In this document: one piece after another, positions 42,323-50,828 of the stretch
Layout: each line of letters starts with the position of its first letter
Position numbering within the stretch: the stretch's first letter is position 1
Origin: UBA10649 sp963749905
Lineage (GTDB): Bacteria > Actinomycetota > Actinomycetes > S36-B12
Direction: 5' to 3'
Assembly: GCA_963749905.1 (NCBI GenBank)
Contig: CAVVOF010000003.1
Coordinates: 372,001 to 436,000 of the forward strand
DNA: 64,000 bases
Position numbers and translations under genes: made by a program
The notes under the pieces: generated by a model
The model's database searches: none
What the model was told of the DNA's origin: nothing
What the model saw: the letters and a program-made list of their open reading frames with translations, nothing else

Positions 42323-43555
42323 TCAGCCGGTGAGCGAATCCCGGACCCGATAGCCGTGCTCACGCAGGTGATCGATCAGGCTCGCCGCGTGCTCCGCCCC
42401 GCGCGTCTCGACGTGCACCACGATCTCGACCTCGTCCACGCCCAGTGAGGCATCCGCTCGGTGATGCTCGACGTTGACCACGTTCGCGTGCCGCGCGCTG
42501 ATCGCCTCCAGCAGGCTGGCCAGCGACCCCGGACGATCCTGCATCCGGACCGTCAGTGTCAGGTAGCGCCCCGCAGCCACGAGGCCGTGACGGATGATCC
42601 GCAGCAGCACCAGCGGATCGACGTTGCCCCCGGACACCACCACCGCGACCGGCGGCTCGAAGGCCGTCGGATCGGCGAGTACCGCCGCCGTCGCCGCCGC
42701 GCCACCCGGCTCGGCCACCAGCTTGGCCCGCTCGAGCAGCAGCAGCACCGCCCGCGAGAGCTCCTCCTCCGTGACCGTCACCATCCGGTCGACGTTGGCC
42801 GCGATGATGTCGAAGGGGATGTCGCCGGGCAGGCCCACGGCGATGCCGTCCGCCATCGTGGACATGGCACCCAGCCGGATCGGCTGGCCGGCGTCGAGTG
42901 AGGCCGGGTACGCGGCAGCGTTGCGCGCCTGCACGCCCACCACCTGCACGTCCGGCCGGATGGACTTGACCGTGAGCGCGATGCCCGCCAGCAGCCCGCC
43001 GCCACCGGTGCACACGACGATCGTGCGGACGTGTGGCAGCTTGCGCAGGATCTCCAGACCCAGCGTCCCCTGGCCGGCGACGATGTCCGCGTTGTCGAAC
43101 GGGTGGATGACGACCGCGCCCGTCTCGTCGGCGAACGCCAATGCGCCTTGGATGGCCTCCTCGATCGTCGCCCCGTGGAACTTCACGTCCGCGCCGTAGC
43201 CGAGGGTCGCCTGCACCTTGGGGATGCTCGCGCCATCCGGCATGAACACCGTCGCGCGCACGCCCAGCAGCTGCGCCGCGACCGCCACCCCCTGCGCGTG
43301 GTTGCCCGCACTCGCCGCCACGACACCGCGACTGCGCTCCTCCGGACTCATCCGTGAGATGCGGTTGTAGGCGCCGCGGATCTTGAACGAGCCGGCCCGC
43401 TGCAGGTTCTCGGTGACCAGCCGGACCTCCCCGCCGACCAGCCGTTCCAGCCACTGTGCGCCGGCCAGTGGCAGGTCGCGGATGACGCCGTCGAGACGGT
43501 CGGCGGCCGCCTCGACGTCGGCGAGGGTGACGGTGGGCGGCTCGGCGGGCGTCAT
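42323..43555 (-). CDS. ilvA: Threonine ammonia-lyase (biosynthetic/ACT-containing)
   Basis: A PLP enzyme that deaminates threonine to 2-oxobutanoate. It is 410 residues. The PLP lysine lies in AGSFKIRGAYNR, the phosphate-binding glycine loop is CTGGGGLLAG, and GGAAATAAVLAD is also present. A C-terminal ACT-like domain (about 330-410: LTVRMQDRPGSLASLLEAIS) indicates allosteric control. ATG at 43555 is chosen; the longer open frame starts in non-coding DNA. Together with metB and CBS it forms part of the aspartate-derived amino acid network. Confidence 0.93.
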   Translation of the reverse strand: MTPAEPPTVTLADVEAAADRLDGVIRDLPLAGAQWLERLVGGEVRLVTENLQRAGSFKIRGAYNRISRMSPEERSRGVVAASAGNHAQGVAVAAQLLGVRATVFMPDGASIPKVQATLGYGADVKFHGATIEEAIQGALAFADETGAVVIHPFDNADIVAGQGTLGLEILRKLPHVRTIVVCTGGGGLLAGIALTVKSIRPDVQVVGVQARNAAAYPASLDAGQPIRLGAMSTMADGIAVGLPGDIPFDIIAANVDRMVTVTEEELSRAVLLLLERAKLVAEPGGAAATAAVLADPTAFEPPVAVVVSGGNVDPLVLLRIIRHGLVAAGRYLTLTVRMQDRPGSLASLLEAISARHANVVNVEHHRADASLGVDEVEIVVHVETRGAEHAASLIDHLREHGYRVRDSLTG

Positions 43556-43581
43556 CCCCGCATTCTTCACCCGTCCACCCC

Positions 43582-43641
43582 GTGCTGCGTCAGTTGTGGC
43601 GGCCCCGTGACCGATTTGTCCAGCCACGAGTGCCGCAGCAC
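43582..43641. repeat. Palindromic repeat family A, copy 2 (diverged)
   Basis: The right arm CCAGCCACGAGTGCCGCAGC closely matches copy 1 at 7491-7515. The left arm has drifted, giving about 17 of 20 pairs including a wobble. It lies between the ilvA start and the end of the DUF2786 gene. Confidence 0.75.
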
Positions 43642-43651
43642 AGCGGCCAGT

Positions 43652-44455
43652 TCAGCCGGGCAGGCCCGGACCCTTGCCCGGCAGCCCGCGCTGCTCCGTC
43701 AGCCGTGCTCGCGATGCCGCTCCGCGCCCGGCGACAGCGGCCGTCCCCGCCGCCGATCGGACGCCACCCGCGTAACCGCCCCAGGACCCGCGGGCCCGGG
43801 ACTCGCGCGCATGAAAGGCCCGGACCTCGCTCGCCTTCGCCCGCAGCGCCACCACCCCGGAGGTCGCCCCCGCGGGAACCGACTCGACCGGCAGGCTGGC
43901 CAGGGCCGTCGCGCGCGCCTCCGCCAGCCGCTCCCCCATCCGCTCGACGTAGGCGCGGTAGAAGGCGGCCCGCGCCGTCTGCGCGGTGTGCGGCTTGCGG
44001 ATGCCGCGCCTTCCGCGGGCGGTCGACGCTACGTAGGTCTCCCCCTCCCATGTCCGAGCGATGACGTAGGACTGCGCGCTGTGCACCATGTGCACCGAGA
44101 GCGACGCGAACATCGCCTCGATCACGTCGAGATCCGCCGTCAGCCCGTAGCCGATGACATAGGTGGAGTTGGACGCCACATCGACCTGGGCGTCGTTCGC
44201 GTGCGCGATCGACACGAACAGCGAGATCAGGTGCGGGTTCGCCCGACGGCCCTTCTCACCGATCGTCGTCGTGCGCGCCTCCGGCTGCTGCCTCGCCTCA
44301 CGCCGCGCCACACGTGCGCGCGCGACCGCGAGGTCGACGCTGGCCAGTGTCGCCAGCTGCTGCGCCTTTACCAGGTAGGCGTCGGCCTCCGCCTCGTTGT
44401 CGGTGCGCTCCGCCTTCGCCAGCAGCGCTCCGATTCGATCCAGGGTGGCGCTCAC
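43652..44455 (-). CDS. DUF2786 domain protein
   Basis: A 267-residue protein with the DUF2786 N-terminal pattern: LDRIGALLAKAERTDNEAEADAYLVKAQQLATL. I give it here as RIGALLAKAERTDNEAEA and AYLVKAQQLATLASVDL. The rest is helical with an Arg/Gly/Ala-rich tail. GTG at 44455 overlaps the stop of the TIGR04338 gene as GTGA. The same pair is known in mycobacteria. Function unknown. Confidence 0.82.
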   Translation of the reverse strand: MSATLDRIGALLAKAERTDNEAEADAYLVKAQQLATLASVDLAVARARVARREARQQPEARTTTIGEKGRRANPHLISLFVSIAHANDAQVDVASNSTYVIGYGLTADLDVIEAMFASLSVHMVHSAQSYVIARTWEGETYVASTARGRRGIRKPHTAQTARAAFYRAYVERMGERLAEARATALASLPVESVPAGATSGVVALRAKASEVRAFHARESRARGSWGGYAGGVRSAAGTAAVAGRGAASRARLTEQRGLPGKGPGLPG

Positions 44456-44937
44456 GGCGCGACCCCGGCCGCGTCGTACCCCGCACGAAGGAGCAGCGCG
44501 GCCTGCTCGCCGAGCACGGCGACGACCAACGCGAGCATGGCCTCGCGGAACTCCGTGCCGTGCCAGCGATGCCCCATCCGATCGACGGGGACGCCGGTAC
44601 TGCACGACACGTGGTGGGCCAGCTCGTGCAGGACCACCGACTCGCGGCCCGCCCAGAGCTGGCGCATCGGGACGGCGATGGTGGTCGTCGCGGGGTCGTA
44701 GTGGGCCCGCCCCTGCCCCGCACGCTCGCGCACCTGCACGGGTCCGGCATCCGGGTAGCCCTCAGCGATGGCGGGCAGGGCCAGCACCGCGTCGACGTAC
44801 GTCCGGACGGACGCGATGTCGGCGAACCGGCGTTGCTGCGGCACGTCCATTCGGGACCCGAAGAAGTCCACCACGCCGCCACGGTCGAGCACGGCGGACC
44901 ACTGGTCCTCCGCGGCATAGACGGCGCTGGCAGGCAC
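44452..44937 (-). CDS. TIGR04338-type putative metallohydrolase
   Basis: A 161-residue protein with a zincin motif VVLHELAHHVS and a downstream HRWHGTEFREAM that could supply a third ligand. It also has SAVYAAEDQW at the N-terminus, typical of the TIGR04338 family. It probably binds zinc; the substrate is unknown. GTG at 44937 is chosen because TATCCT lies 7 nt upstream; an ATG at 44967 would start inside the divergent transcript. Confidence 0.8.
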   Translation of the reverse strand: MPASAVYAAEDQWSAVLDRGGVVDFFGSRMDVPQQRRFADIASVRTYVDAVLALPAIAEGYPDAGPVQVRERAGQGRAHYDPATTTIAVPMRQLWAGRESVVLHELAHHVSCSTGVPVDRMGHRWHGTEFREAMLALVVAVLGEQAALLLRAGYDAAGVAP

Positions 44938-44960
44938 AGACCGGAGGATAGGCTGCCGCC
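44938..44960. promoter_or_regulatory. 23-bp divergent leaderless promoter, TIGR04338/MFS
   Basis: TATCCT on the minus strand (44950-44945) is 7 nt before the GTG at 44937. TAGGCT on the plus strand (44949-44954) is 6 nt before the GTG at 44961. The two elements share the TA at 44949-44950. Confidence 0.6.
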
Positions 44961-44984
44961 GTGACATCCCGGCCCGACGCGTGA
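44961..44984 (+). CDS. Seven-codon leaderless upstream ORF of the MFS gene
   Basis: The first start codon after the TAGGCT element is a GTG that opens the peptide MTSRPDA and ends in TGA. Its stop overlaps the GTG of the major facilitator gene as GTGA. The major facilitator start has no Shine-Dalgarno, so its translation may depend on this upstream ORF. This is an inference from spacing. Confidence 0.45.
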   Translation: MTSRPDA

Positions 44985-46264
44985 CCCCGCACCGCCGTCT
45001 GGGGCGCGCGATCCGCCGGACCCCACTGCTTGCGGGACTGCCCCGTGAGGTCGCCGTCCTGTCCGGCGTGGCGTTCTGCGTGGCCCTCGGCTTCGGCATC
45101 GTCATCCCCGTCATCCCGGTGTTCGCCCGGTCCTTCGACGTGTCGGCACTCGAGGCCAGCGCGGTCGTCTCCGTGTTCGCGCTCGTGCGGTTCGTCACGT
45201 CGCCGCTGTCCGGAGCGTTGGTGGATCGCCTCGGCGAGCGCCTCGTCATGACGTCGGGCCTGCTGATCGTCGCCGTGTCGAGCGCCGCCGCCGGCCTGTC
45301 ACAGTCCTACGGGCAGCTGCTGGTGCTCCGGGGGGCCGGCGGCCTCGGCTCGAGCATGTTCACCGTGTCCGCCATGGCGCTGCTCCTTCGCGTGGTCGAC
45401 ACCGATCAGCGCGGCCGCGCGAGCGGCGCCTTCCAGGGCGGCTTCCTCCTCGGCGGCGTCGCCGGACCCGCAGTCGGCGGCATCGTCGTCGCGTGGTCCA
45501 TCCGGGCGCCTTTCTTCGTGTACGCGGTGACCCTGCTGGGGGCCGCGCTCGTCTCGGGCGCCTTCCTCGCCCGGGCCCGCCTGCAGGAGCTCGAGCACGC
45601 CGTCGCCGGCGGCGACGAGAACCGCCTCGAGCAACTGCGGACCGCCCTCCGAGACGGCGCCTACCGCGCAGCGATCACGGTCAACCTGGTCACCGGCTTC
45701 GTCGTCTTCGGCCTTCGGTCGTCAGCCGTGCCGCTGTTCGTCACGGAGGGGCTCGGGCAGAGCGCCAGCCTCGTCGGCATCGGCTTCCTCGTTGCGGCGG
45801 GCCTGCAGGCGGTGCTCCTGCTCCCCGCCGGCCGGATGGCGGACACCCAGGGCCGCCGGAAGGCCCTGCTCATCGGCACCATCGGCACCGCGATCGGGAT
45901 GCTGGTCCTCACGGCGGCCGACGTCGCCGCCAACGGGTGGGGCACCCCTTCCGTCGCCGGGACGGTCCTGTTCCTGCTCGCCATGGGCATCCAGGGATTC
46001 GCCGGCGCCTTCCTCGGCTCCGCGCCCGCGGCCGTCGTCGGCGACGTCATGGGCGGGCGCCGCGGCGGCATCGTGGTCGCCGCCTTCCAGATGATGGCCG
46101 ACGTCGGCGCCATCATCGGACCGTTGGCCGCGGGGCTGCTCGTGGACGCCCTCGATTTCGACTGGGCTTTCGCGGCGGGTTCGGCCCTGTGCGTGGTAGC
46201 GGTTACATTGGTAGTCCTGATGCCCGAGACGCTGCACCGAGGACGAGAGAACCCGCCTGCATGA
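44981..46264 (+). CDS. Major facilitator superfamily transporter
   Basis: A 427-residue transporter with 12 predicted helices and the MFS loop 2-3 motif SGALVDRLGERLVM. PAGRMADTQGRRKALL is the equivalent loop of the second half. The fold is of the drug:proton antiporter (DHA1) type. The gene is followed by a sulfatase with ATGA overlap. The substrate is unknown; coupling to a secreted sulfatase suggests a linked function. Confidence 0.9.
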   Translation: MTPHRRLGRAIRRTPLLAGLPREVAVLSGVAFCVALGFGIVIPVIPVFARSFDVSALEASAVVSVFALVRFVTSPLSGALVDRLGERLVMTSGLLIVAVSSAAAGLSQSYGQLLVLRGAGGLGSSMFTVSAMALLLRVVDTDQRGRASGAFQGGFLLGGVAGPAVGGIVVAWSIRAPFFVYAVTLLGAALVSGAFLARARLQELEHAVAGGDENRLEQLRTALRDGAYRAAITVNLVTGFVVFGLRSSAVPLFVTEGLGQSASLVGIGFLVAAGLQAVLLLPAGRMADTQGRRKALLIGTIGTAIGMLVLTAADVAANGWGTPSVAGTVLFLLAMGIQGFAGAFLGSAPAAVVGDVMGGRRGGIVVAAFQMMADVGAIIGPLAAGLLVDALDFDWAFAAGSALCVVAVTLVVLMPETLHRGRENPPA

Positions 46265-47904
46265 GCCTGACGACCGAGCGCACCCGACGCCGGCGCATCC
46301 TCGTGACCCTGACCGCGACCCTGACGGCCGTCACGATGGTCGTCGGGCTCGCTCTGATCGGCCTCAGCGCCTCCCCCACCGCGGCGTCCGCCGCACCCGA
46401 TCTGCCCTGGCCATCGGCCGTGCCGGCGGCATTGGCGAACTCCGCGCCGCTCACTCCCACCCAGCCGGCCAGCCCCTCGGCCACCCCGTCGGCAACCGCG
46501 GAGCCGACCACGGGCCCGAGCCTCGACGACGTCGAGAACGTCGTGCTCGTCCTCGTGGACGACCTCGACTGGAACCTGTTCCGCCAGGTGCCTCGCCTCG
46601 CGGCCCTGCAGCAGCGTGGCCTCACCTTCACCAACACCACAGTGGCCGACTCGCTGTGCTGCCCGTCCCGCGCGTCGATCCTGACCAGCCGGTACATCCA
46701 CAACCACGGCGTGGTGTCGAACCTCGACCGCACCGGGGGCGGCTGGCCGACCTTCCGCGACAACGGCTGGCACACCGACTGCCTGCCGGTCTGGCTCGAC
46801 AACGCCGGCGTCACCACGGCGCTCGTCGGCAAGTACCTCAACGACTACCCGAACACGCCGAGGGGCGCCACCTACGTGCCCCCGGGCTGGGACGAGTGGG
46901 TCGTGCCCGTCTCGCGCGGTGACTCGTACACCGGCTACGACTACGACCTGAACGTCAACGGGAAGGTCCTGCGGTACGGGAAGAAGCCGACCGACTTCCT
47001 CAACGACGTCCTGACGACCAAGGCGACCGATTTCATCAGGACCGCGCAGGAGCCCTTCTTCCTCGAGCTGGCCACCTACAGCCCGCACAATCCCTCCCCG
47101 GTGGCGGTTCGGCACAAGGGCACGCACTTCGCGACCGTCGCTCCGCGAACCCCGAACTACAACCAGTTCGGCACCAACGAGCCGACGTGGCTGCGCAAGA
47201 TGCCCCCGATCAAGCCGTGGAAGCAGGCCCGGCTAGACCAGGAGTGGCGCAAGCGCGCCCAGTCCACCGAGGCGGTCGCCGACTCGGTCGAGCAGGTGCT
47301 GGCCACCCTCGAGGAGACCGGCCACACCGACGACACCCTCGTCATCGTGACCTCGGACAACGGCTACCACATCGGGTCGCATCGGCTGTTCAAGGGAAAG
47401 CGCACCGCCTTCCGCGAGGACACCGTGGTCCCGATGGTCGTCATCGGCCCCGGCGTGACGCCCAACCGGACAGTCGGCGCCATGACGGCGACCATCGACC
47501 TCGGCCCGACCATCGGCGAGATCCTCGGGGCCGACGTGCCCACCAGCGTCGACGGTCGTTCGCTCGCCGGCATCATCCGGACCGGGCAGGCACCTGACGC
47601 ATGGCGCACGGCCACCATCTCGGAGAGCCTGGGCACCTCGGGGCCCGGTGACCCTGACTACCAGCCGCAGGCCCCGCCGCAGTTCACGTCGCTGCGCACG
47701 CAGGACTACCTGTTCGTCGTCTACCGCAGCGGGGAGCGCGAGCTGTACGACCTGCGCGCCGACCCGTACGAGATGAACAACATCGCGGCGACGGCCGACA
47801 CCCGCCTCGTCGCCGACCTGTACTCGCAACTGCAGGCGCTGCGGTCCTGCAGCGGCGAGAGCTGCCGCACGGCAGATGCCCTCGTCGCGCAGACGTCCTC
47901 CTGA
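46261..47904 (+). CDS. Secreted sulfatase (formylglycine type)
   Basis: A 547-residue protein with an N-terminal signal (VTLTATLTAVTMVVGLALIG) and a Pro/Ser/Thr linker. The sulfatase domain starts NVVLVLVDDLDWNLF (metal-binding Asp pair). The modification site is SLCCPSRASIL, in which the second Cys of C-x-P-S-R is converted to formylglycine. Further residues are ALVGKYLNDYP (Lys), SPHNPSP and IVTSDNGYHIGSHRLFKGK. It must be activated by a formylglycine-generating enzyme that is not in the window. ATG at 46261 overlaps the MFS stop as ATGA. The substrate is unknown; the active site resembles arylsulfatases and heparan-sulfate-type sulfatases. Confidence 0.92.
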   Translation: MSLTTERTRRRRILVTLTATLTAVTMVVGLALIGLSASPTAASAAPDLPWPSAVPAALANSAPLTPTQPASPSATPSATAEPTTGPSLDDVENVVLVLVDDLDWNLFRQVPRLAALQQRGLTFTNTTVADSLCCPSRASILTSRYIHNHGVVSNLDRTGGGWPTFRDNGWHTDCLPVWLDNAGVTTALVGKYLNDYPNTPRGATYVPPGWDEWVVPVSRGDSYTGYDYDLNVNGKVLRYGKKPTDFLNDVLTTKATDFIRTAQEPFFLELATYSPHNPSPVAVRHKGTHFATVAPRTPNYNQFGTNEPTWLRKMPPIKPWKQARLDQEWRKRAQSTEAVADSVEQVLATLEETGHTDDTLVIVTSDNGYHIGSHRLFKGKRTAFREDTVVPMVVIGPGVTPNRTVGAMTATIDLGPTIGEILGADVPTSVDGRSLAGIIRTGQAPDAWRTATISESLGTSGPGDPDYQPQAPPQFTSLRTQDYLFVVYRSGERELYDLRADPYEMNNIAATADTRLVADLYSQLQALRSCSGESCRTADALVAQTSS

Positions 47905-47923
47905 CGGGGAACCGACCGTTCAG

Positions 47924-48598
47924 TCAGTTCAGCACGTTGATGGCGCGCGCGATGACCAGCGTGGCCAGCGCCAGGGACAGCAGCGACTCCAGGATCACGA
48001 GCAGCTTCGCCCACGGCTTGACCGCTGAGACGTCCGTCGGGCTGAACGCCGTCGCCGTCGCGAACGAGTAGGCCAGGTAGTCGACGAACGTCGGCTGCCA
48101 GTCGGGGCGCACATGCTGCGTGTGCTGCATCTCCGGGAAGATGAAGGCCGGTGATCGTCCGGTGCCTGCCGCACGTTCCGCGGGTCCGCCGCGGTCGAGA
48201 TCCCAGAACCACAGCGCGAAGGCGATCACGTTGGTCAGCCAGACGGAGCCGCCCGCGGCCAGCAGCACCATGGGCGTCTCGTACGAGGCGTTCTGCACGA
48301 TGCCGGCGACCAGCATGATCGCGGCATAGGCGTTCGACGCCGTGATGACGGCGATCAGCACGTCGGTCAGCACCCGGACCCACGTCTTGAGGCTGTTGAT
48401 CCGCCCGGGGTCGCCGAACACGAGAGCGGCGAGGATCACCGCGGCCGCCCACGGCAGCCAGCCGGACGTCACGTACTGGAGTTCCTCGGGCAGCAGGGCA
48501 TGCAGCGTGGCCGCCAGCAGCACGGCGACCGCCATGGGCCAGCGATGCTCGCCCCGCCACGTGCTACCCGACTGCGCTGCGGCGTGCTCTTCTGGCAT
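47924..48598 (-). CDS. DUF1345-like integral membrane protein
   Basis: A 224-residue protein with five to six helices and a C-terminal part like DUF1345 or an ion-channel pore region: TFVDYLAYSFATATAFSPTD, then WAKLLVILESLLSLALATLVIA. Function is unknown. ATG at 48598 is 3 bp after the metB stop, so the two genes are probably co-transcribed. Confidence 0.7.
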   Translation of the reverse strand: MPEEHAAAQSGSTWRGEHRWPMAVAVLLAATLHALLPEELQYVTSGWLPWAAAVILAALVFGDPGRINSLKTWVRVLTDVLIAVITASNAYAAIMLVAGIVQNASYETPMVLLAAGGSVWLTNVIAFALWFWDLDRGGPAERAAGTGRSPAFIFPEMQHTQHVRPDWQPTFVDYLAYSFATATAFSPTDVSAVKPWAKLLVILESLLSLALATLVIARAINVLN

Positions 48599-48601
48599 CC
48601 G

Positions 48602-49756
48602 CTAGCCGGCCAGCGCGCGAGCCAGGTCCACCAGCAGGTCGTCGGCCGTCTCGATTCCGACGGACAGCCGCACGAGATCGGCCGGTACTTCGAGCGGGCT
48701 GCCAGCCGCCGAGGCGTGCGTCATCCGAGCGGGATGCTCGATCAGGGACTCCACCCCACCGAGCGACTCCCCGAGTGTGAACACCTTGGTGCGACCGCAC
48801 AGGTCGACGGCCGCCTGCTCGCCCGCAGCGACCCGGAAGGAGACCATGCCGCCGAAGTCGCGCATCTGCCGCGTGGCCACGTCGTGACCGGGGTGGTCCG
48901 GGAGGCCCGGCCACATCACCTCGGACACGCCGCGGTGACCCGCCAGGAACTCGGCGATGGCCCGCGCGTTCGCCGAGTGCCGGTCCATTCGCACGCCCAG
49001 CGTCTTGATCCCGCGCAGGACCAGCCAGGAGTCGAAAGGTCCGGCGATCGCGCCCATCGCGTTCTGGTGGAAGGCCAACTGGTCGCCCAGCTCGACATTG
49101 CGGGCGACGAGCGCGCCCCCCACGACGTCACTGTGCCCGCCGAGGTACTTCGTGGTCGAGTGCACGACGATGTCGGCGCCGAGCAGCAGCGGCTGCTGAA
49201 GATAGGGCGACGCGAAGGTGTTGTCGACGACCAGCAGCGCGCCGGCATCGTGGGCCACCTCGGCGAGAGCCGCAATATCGGCCACGTTCAGCAGCGGGTT
49301 CGTCGGGGTCTCGACCCACACCAGGCGCGTGCGGCCCGGCTGGATCGCCGCGGCCACCGCCTCAGGGTCCGTCAACTGAGCAGGCGTGTACTCCATGCCC
49401 CACGGGACGGCGACCTTGTCGAACAGGCGGAAGGTGCCGCCGTATGCGTCATCCGGGATCACCGCATGGTCCCCGGGTCGGCACAGTGCTCTGAGCACGG
49501 TGTCCTCTGCGGCGAGACCGGAAGCGAAGGCCAGGCCGACGGCGCCGTCGATCCCGGGGGCCTCGAGGGCGGCGAGACACTCCTGGAGCGCCGTCCGTGT
49601 CGGATTGCCGCTGCGGGAGTACTCGTATCCGCCGCGCAGGCCGCCGACGCCGTCCTGCGCGTAGGTGGACACCTGGTAGATCGGCGTGACGACTGCCCCG
49701 GTGAGCGGATCCGGCTCCTGCCCAGCGTGGATCGCCCGCGTCTCGAATCCCTCCAT
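48602..49756 (-). CDS. metB: Cystathionine gamma-synthase/lyase (Cys/Met metabolism PLP enzyme)
   Basis: A 384-residue fold-type I PLP enzyme: TRAIHAGQEPDPLTGAVVTPIYQ, YEYSRSGNPTRTALQECLAALE, WVETPTNPLLNVADI, VVDNTFASPYLQQPLLLGAD and the PLP lysine in HSTTKYLGGHSDVVGG. It makes cystathionine from an O-acyl-homoserine and cysteine, or works in the reverse gamma-lyase direction; sequence alone does not separate these. ATG at 49756 lies 6 nt after TAGGGT on the minus strand. A cystathionine beta-synthase is nearby at 52211, which favours a role in transsulfuration. Confidence 0.9.
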   Translation of the reverse strand: MEGFETRAIHAGQEPDPLTGAVVTPIYQVSTYAQDGVGGLRGGYEYSRSGNPTRTALQECLAALEAPGIDGAVGLAFASGLAAEDTVLRALCRPGDHAVIPDDAYGGTFRLFDKVAVPWGMEYTPAQLTDPEAVAAAIQPGRTRLVWVETPTNPLLNVADIAALAEVAHDAGALLVVDNTFASPYLQQPLLLGADIVVHSTTKYLGGHSDVVGGALVARNVELGDQLAFHQNAMGAIAGPFDSWLVLRGIKTLGVRMDRHSANARAIAEFLAGHRGVSEVMWPGLPDHPGHDVATRQMRDFGGMVSFRVAAGEQAAVDLCGRTKVFTLGESLGGVESLIEHPARMTHASAAGSPLEVPADLVRLSVGIETADDLLVDLARALAG

Positions 49757-49817
49757 GGCGACACCCTAGGGGGAGGGCATGGTGGCGGTCGCGCCCACGG
49801 CATCGGATACTCGTGCG

Positions 49818-50819
49818 ATGCGCCTGCCCACCCTGCTCGCTGCGGGGGTGCTCTCGGCCGGTCTCGCGGTGACCCTGTTGGCTCCCGCGACCGCAGCGGA
49901 CGAGGGCACGCCGCCCACCCCGTCCGCGACTCTGGCCGTGACCAGCAGCCTCGTATCGGAGCAGGCCGGCGTCGTGCGCGTCACCGGGGCCGCGCCCGGC
50001 GCCCGGGTGGTGCTGGTCGGCCCGGGCGTCGAGCTGTCCGCGGTGGCCGATGCCTCCGGCGGCGCCGACTTCGCGGTCAGCGCGTGGGGACCGTTCCCCG
50101 TCACGGTCGCGTCCGGCGCGTCGACGCTCGAGACGACGGTCCCCGTCGCGCCCGTGTTCCCCGACGTGCGCGTCGAGCCAGTGCCCCAGGGGGTGATCCC
50201 CGACCCGGCGGCCCTCGGCGAGGGTCCGAACCCCGCCATCCTGCCGATCAGCCCCGAGCGCCAGGCGTCGATGACCGGGCTCTCCTGGCGACCCGGCTGT
50301 CTGCCGTTCCCCGTCCTGCGGGAGATCCAGATCAACTACATCGCCCCAGACGGCTACCGGCACCGAGGGGTGCTCATCGCGCGCGCCAACGCCGCGGAAC
50401 GGGTGGTCGAGACGCTGTCGCGCCTGTACGACCTCCAGTACCGGTTCTGGTCCATGCACCCCGTCGACGTCTACGGCCCGTCGCCGATCGGCACGGGGGC
50501 CAACGACTACGCCTCCATGGCCACGGGGAACACGTCGATGTTCAACTGCCGGTACGTGGTCGGTCGCGAGCGCGAGCGGGTGACCAGCCCGCACGCCAGC
50601 GGCCGGGCCCTCGACATCAACCCGTGGGAGAACCCGTACCGGTCACGGACCGGCCCGTACCCCAACACCACCTACCTGCCTGGGCCGAGCCGTCCCCTGT
50701 CACCCCTCGTCCTCACCCCGAACAGCCCGGCCGTGCTGCTGATGAGATCCCTGGGATGGTCGTGGCTCGGACCCCGCGGCGACTACCACCACTTCGACCT
50801 CGGCCGTCGTCCGACGTAG
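49818..50819 (+). CDS. Secreted M15-type peptidase (VanY/CwlK-like)
   Basis: A 333-residue protein with signal peptide MRLPTLLAAGVLSAGLAVTL and cleavage near ATAADEG. A beta-sandwich-like N-terminal half (VVRVTGAAPGARVVLVGPG) is followed by a C-terminal zinc peptidase domain with SPHASGRALDINPWENPY (His and Asp ligands) and GDYHHFDLGR (third His). It probably cuts peptide bonds in peptidoglycan. ATG at 49818 has GATACT 6 nt upstream; an earlier ATG at 49779 is less likely. Its TAG stop forms the start of the -10 element of msrA. Confidence 0.85.
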   Translation: MRLPTLLAAGVLSAGLAVTLLAPATAADEGTPPTPSATLAVTSSLVSEQAGVVRVTGAAPGARVVLVGPGVELSAVADASGGADFAVSAWGPFPVTVASGASTLETTVPVAPVFPDVRVEPVPQGVIPDPAALGEGPNPAILPISPERQASMTGLSWRPGCLPFPVLREIQINYIAPDGYRHRGVLIARANAAERVVETLSRLYDLQYRFWSMHPVDVYGPSPIGTGANDYASMATGNTSMFNCRYVVGRERERVTSPHASGRALDINPWENPYRSRTGPYPNTTYLPGPSRPLSPLVLTPNSPAVLLMRSLGWSWLGPRGDYHHFDLGRRPT

Positions 50820-50828
50820 GGTGCCGAC

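Noticed and set aside
44961..44980. Leader ORF as the true MFS N-terminus disrupted by an indel
   Set aside because: Removing one extra base, the error type seen elsewhere, leaves the GTG out of frame with the MFS gene.
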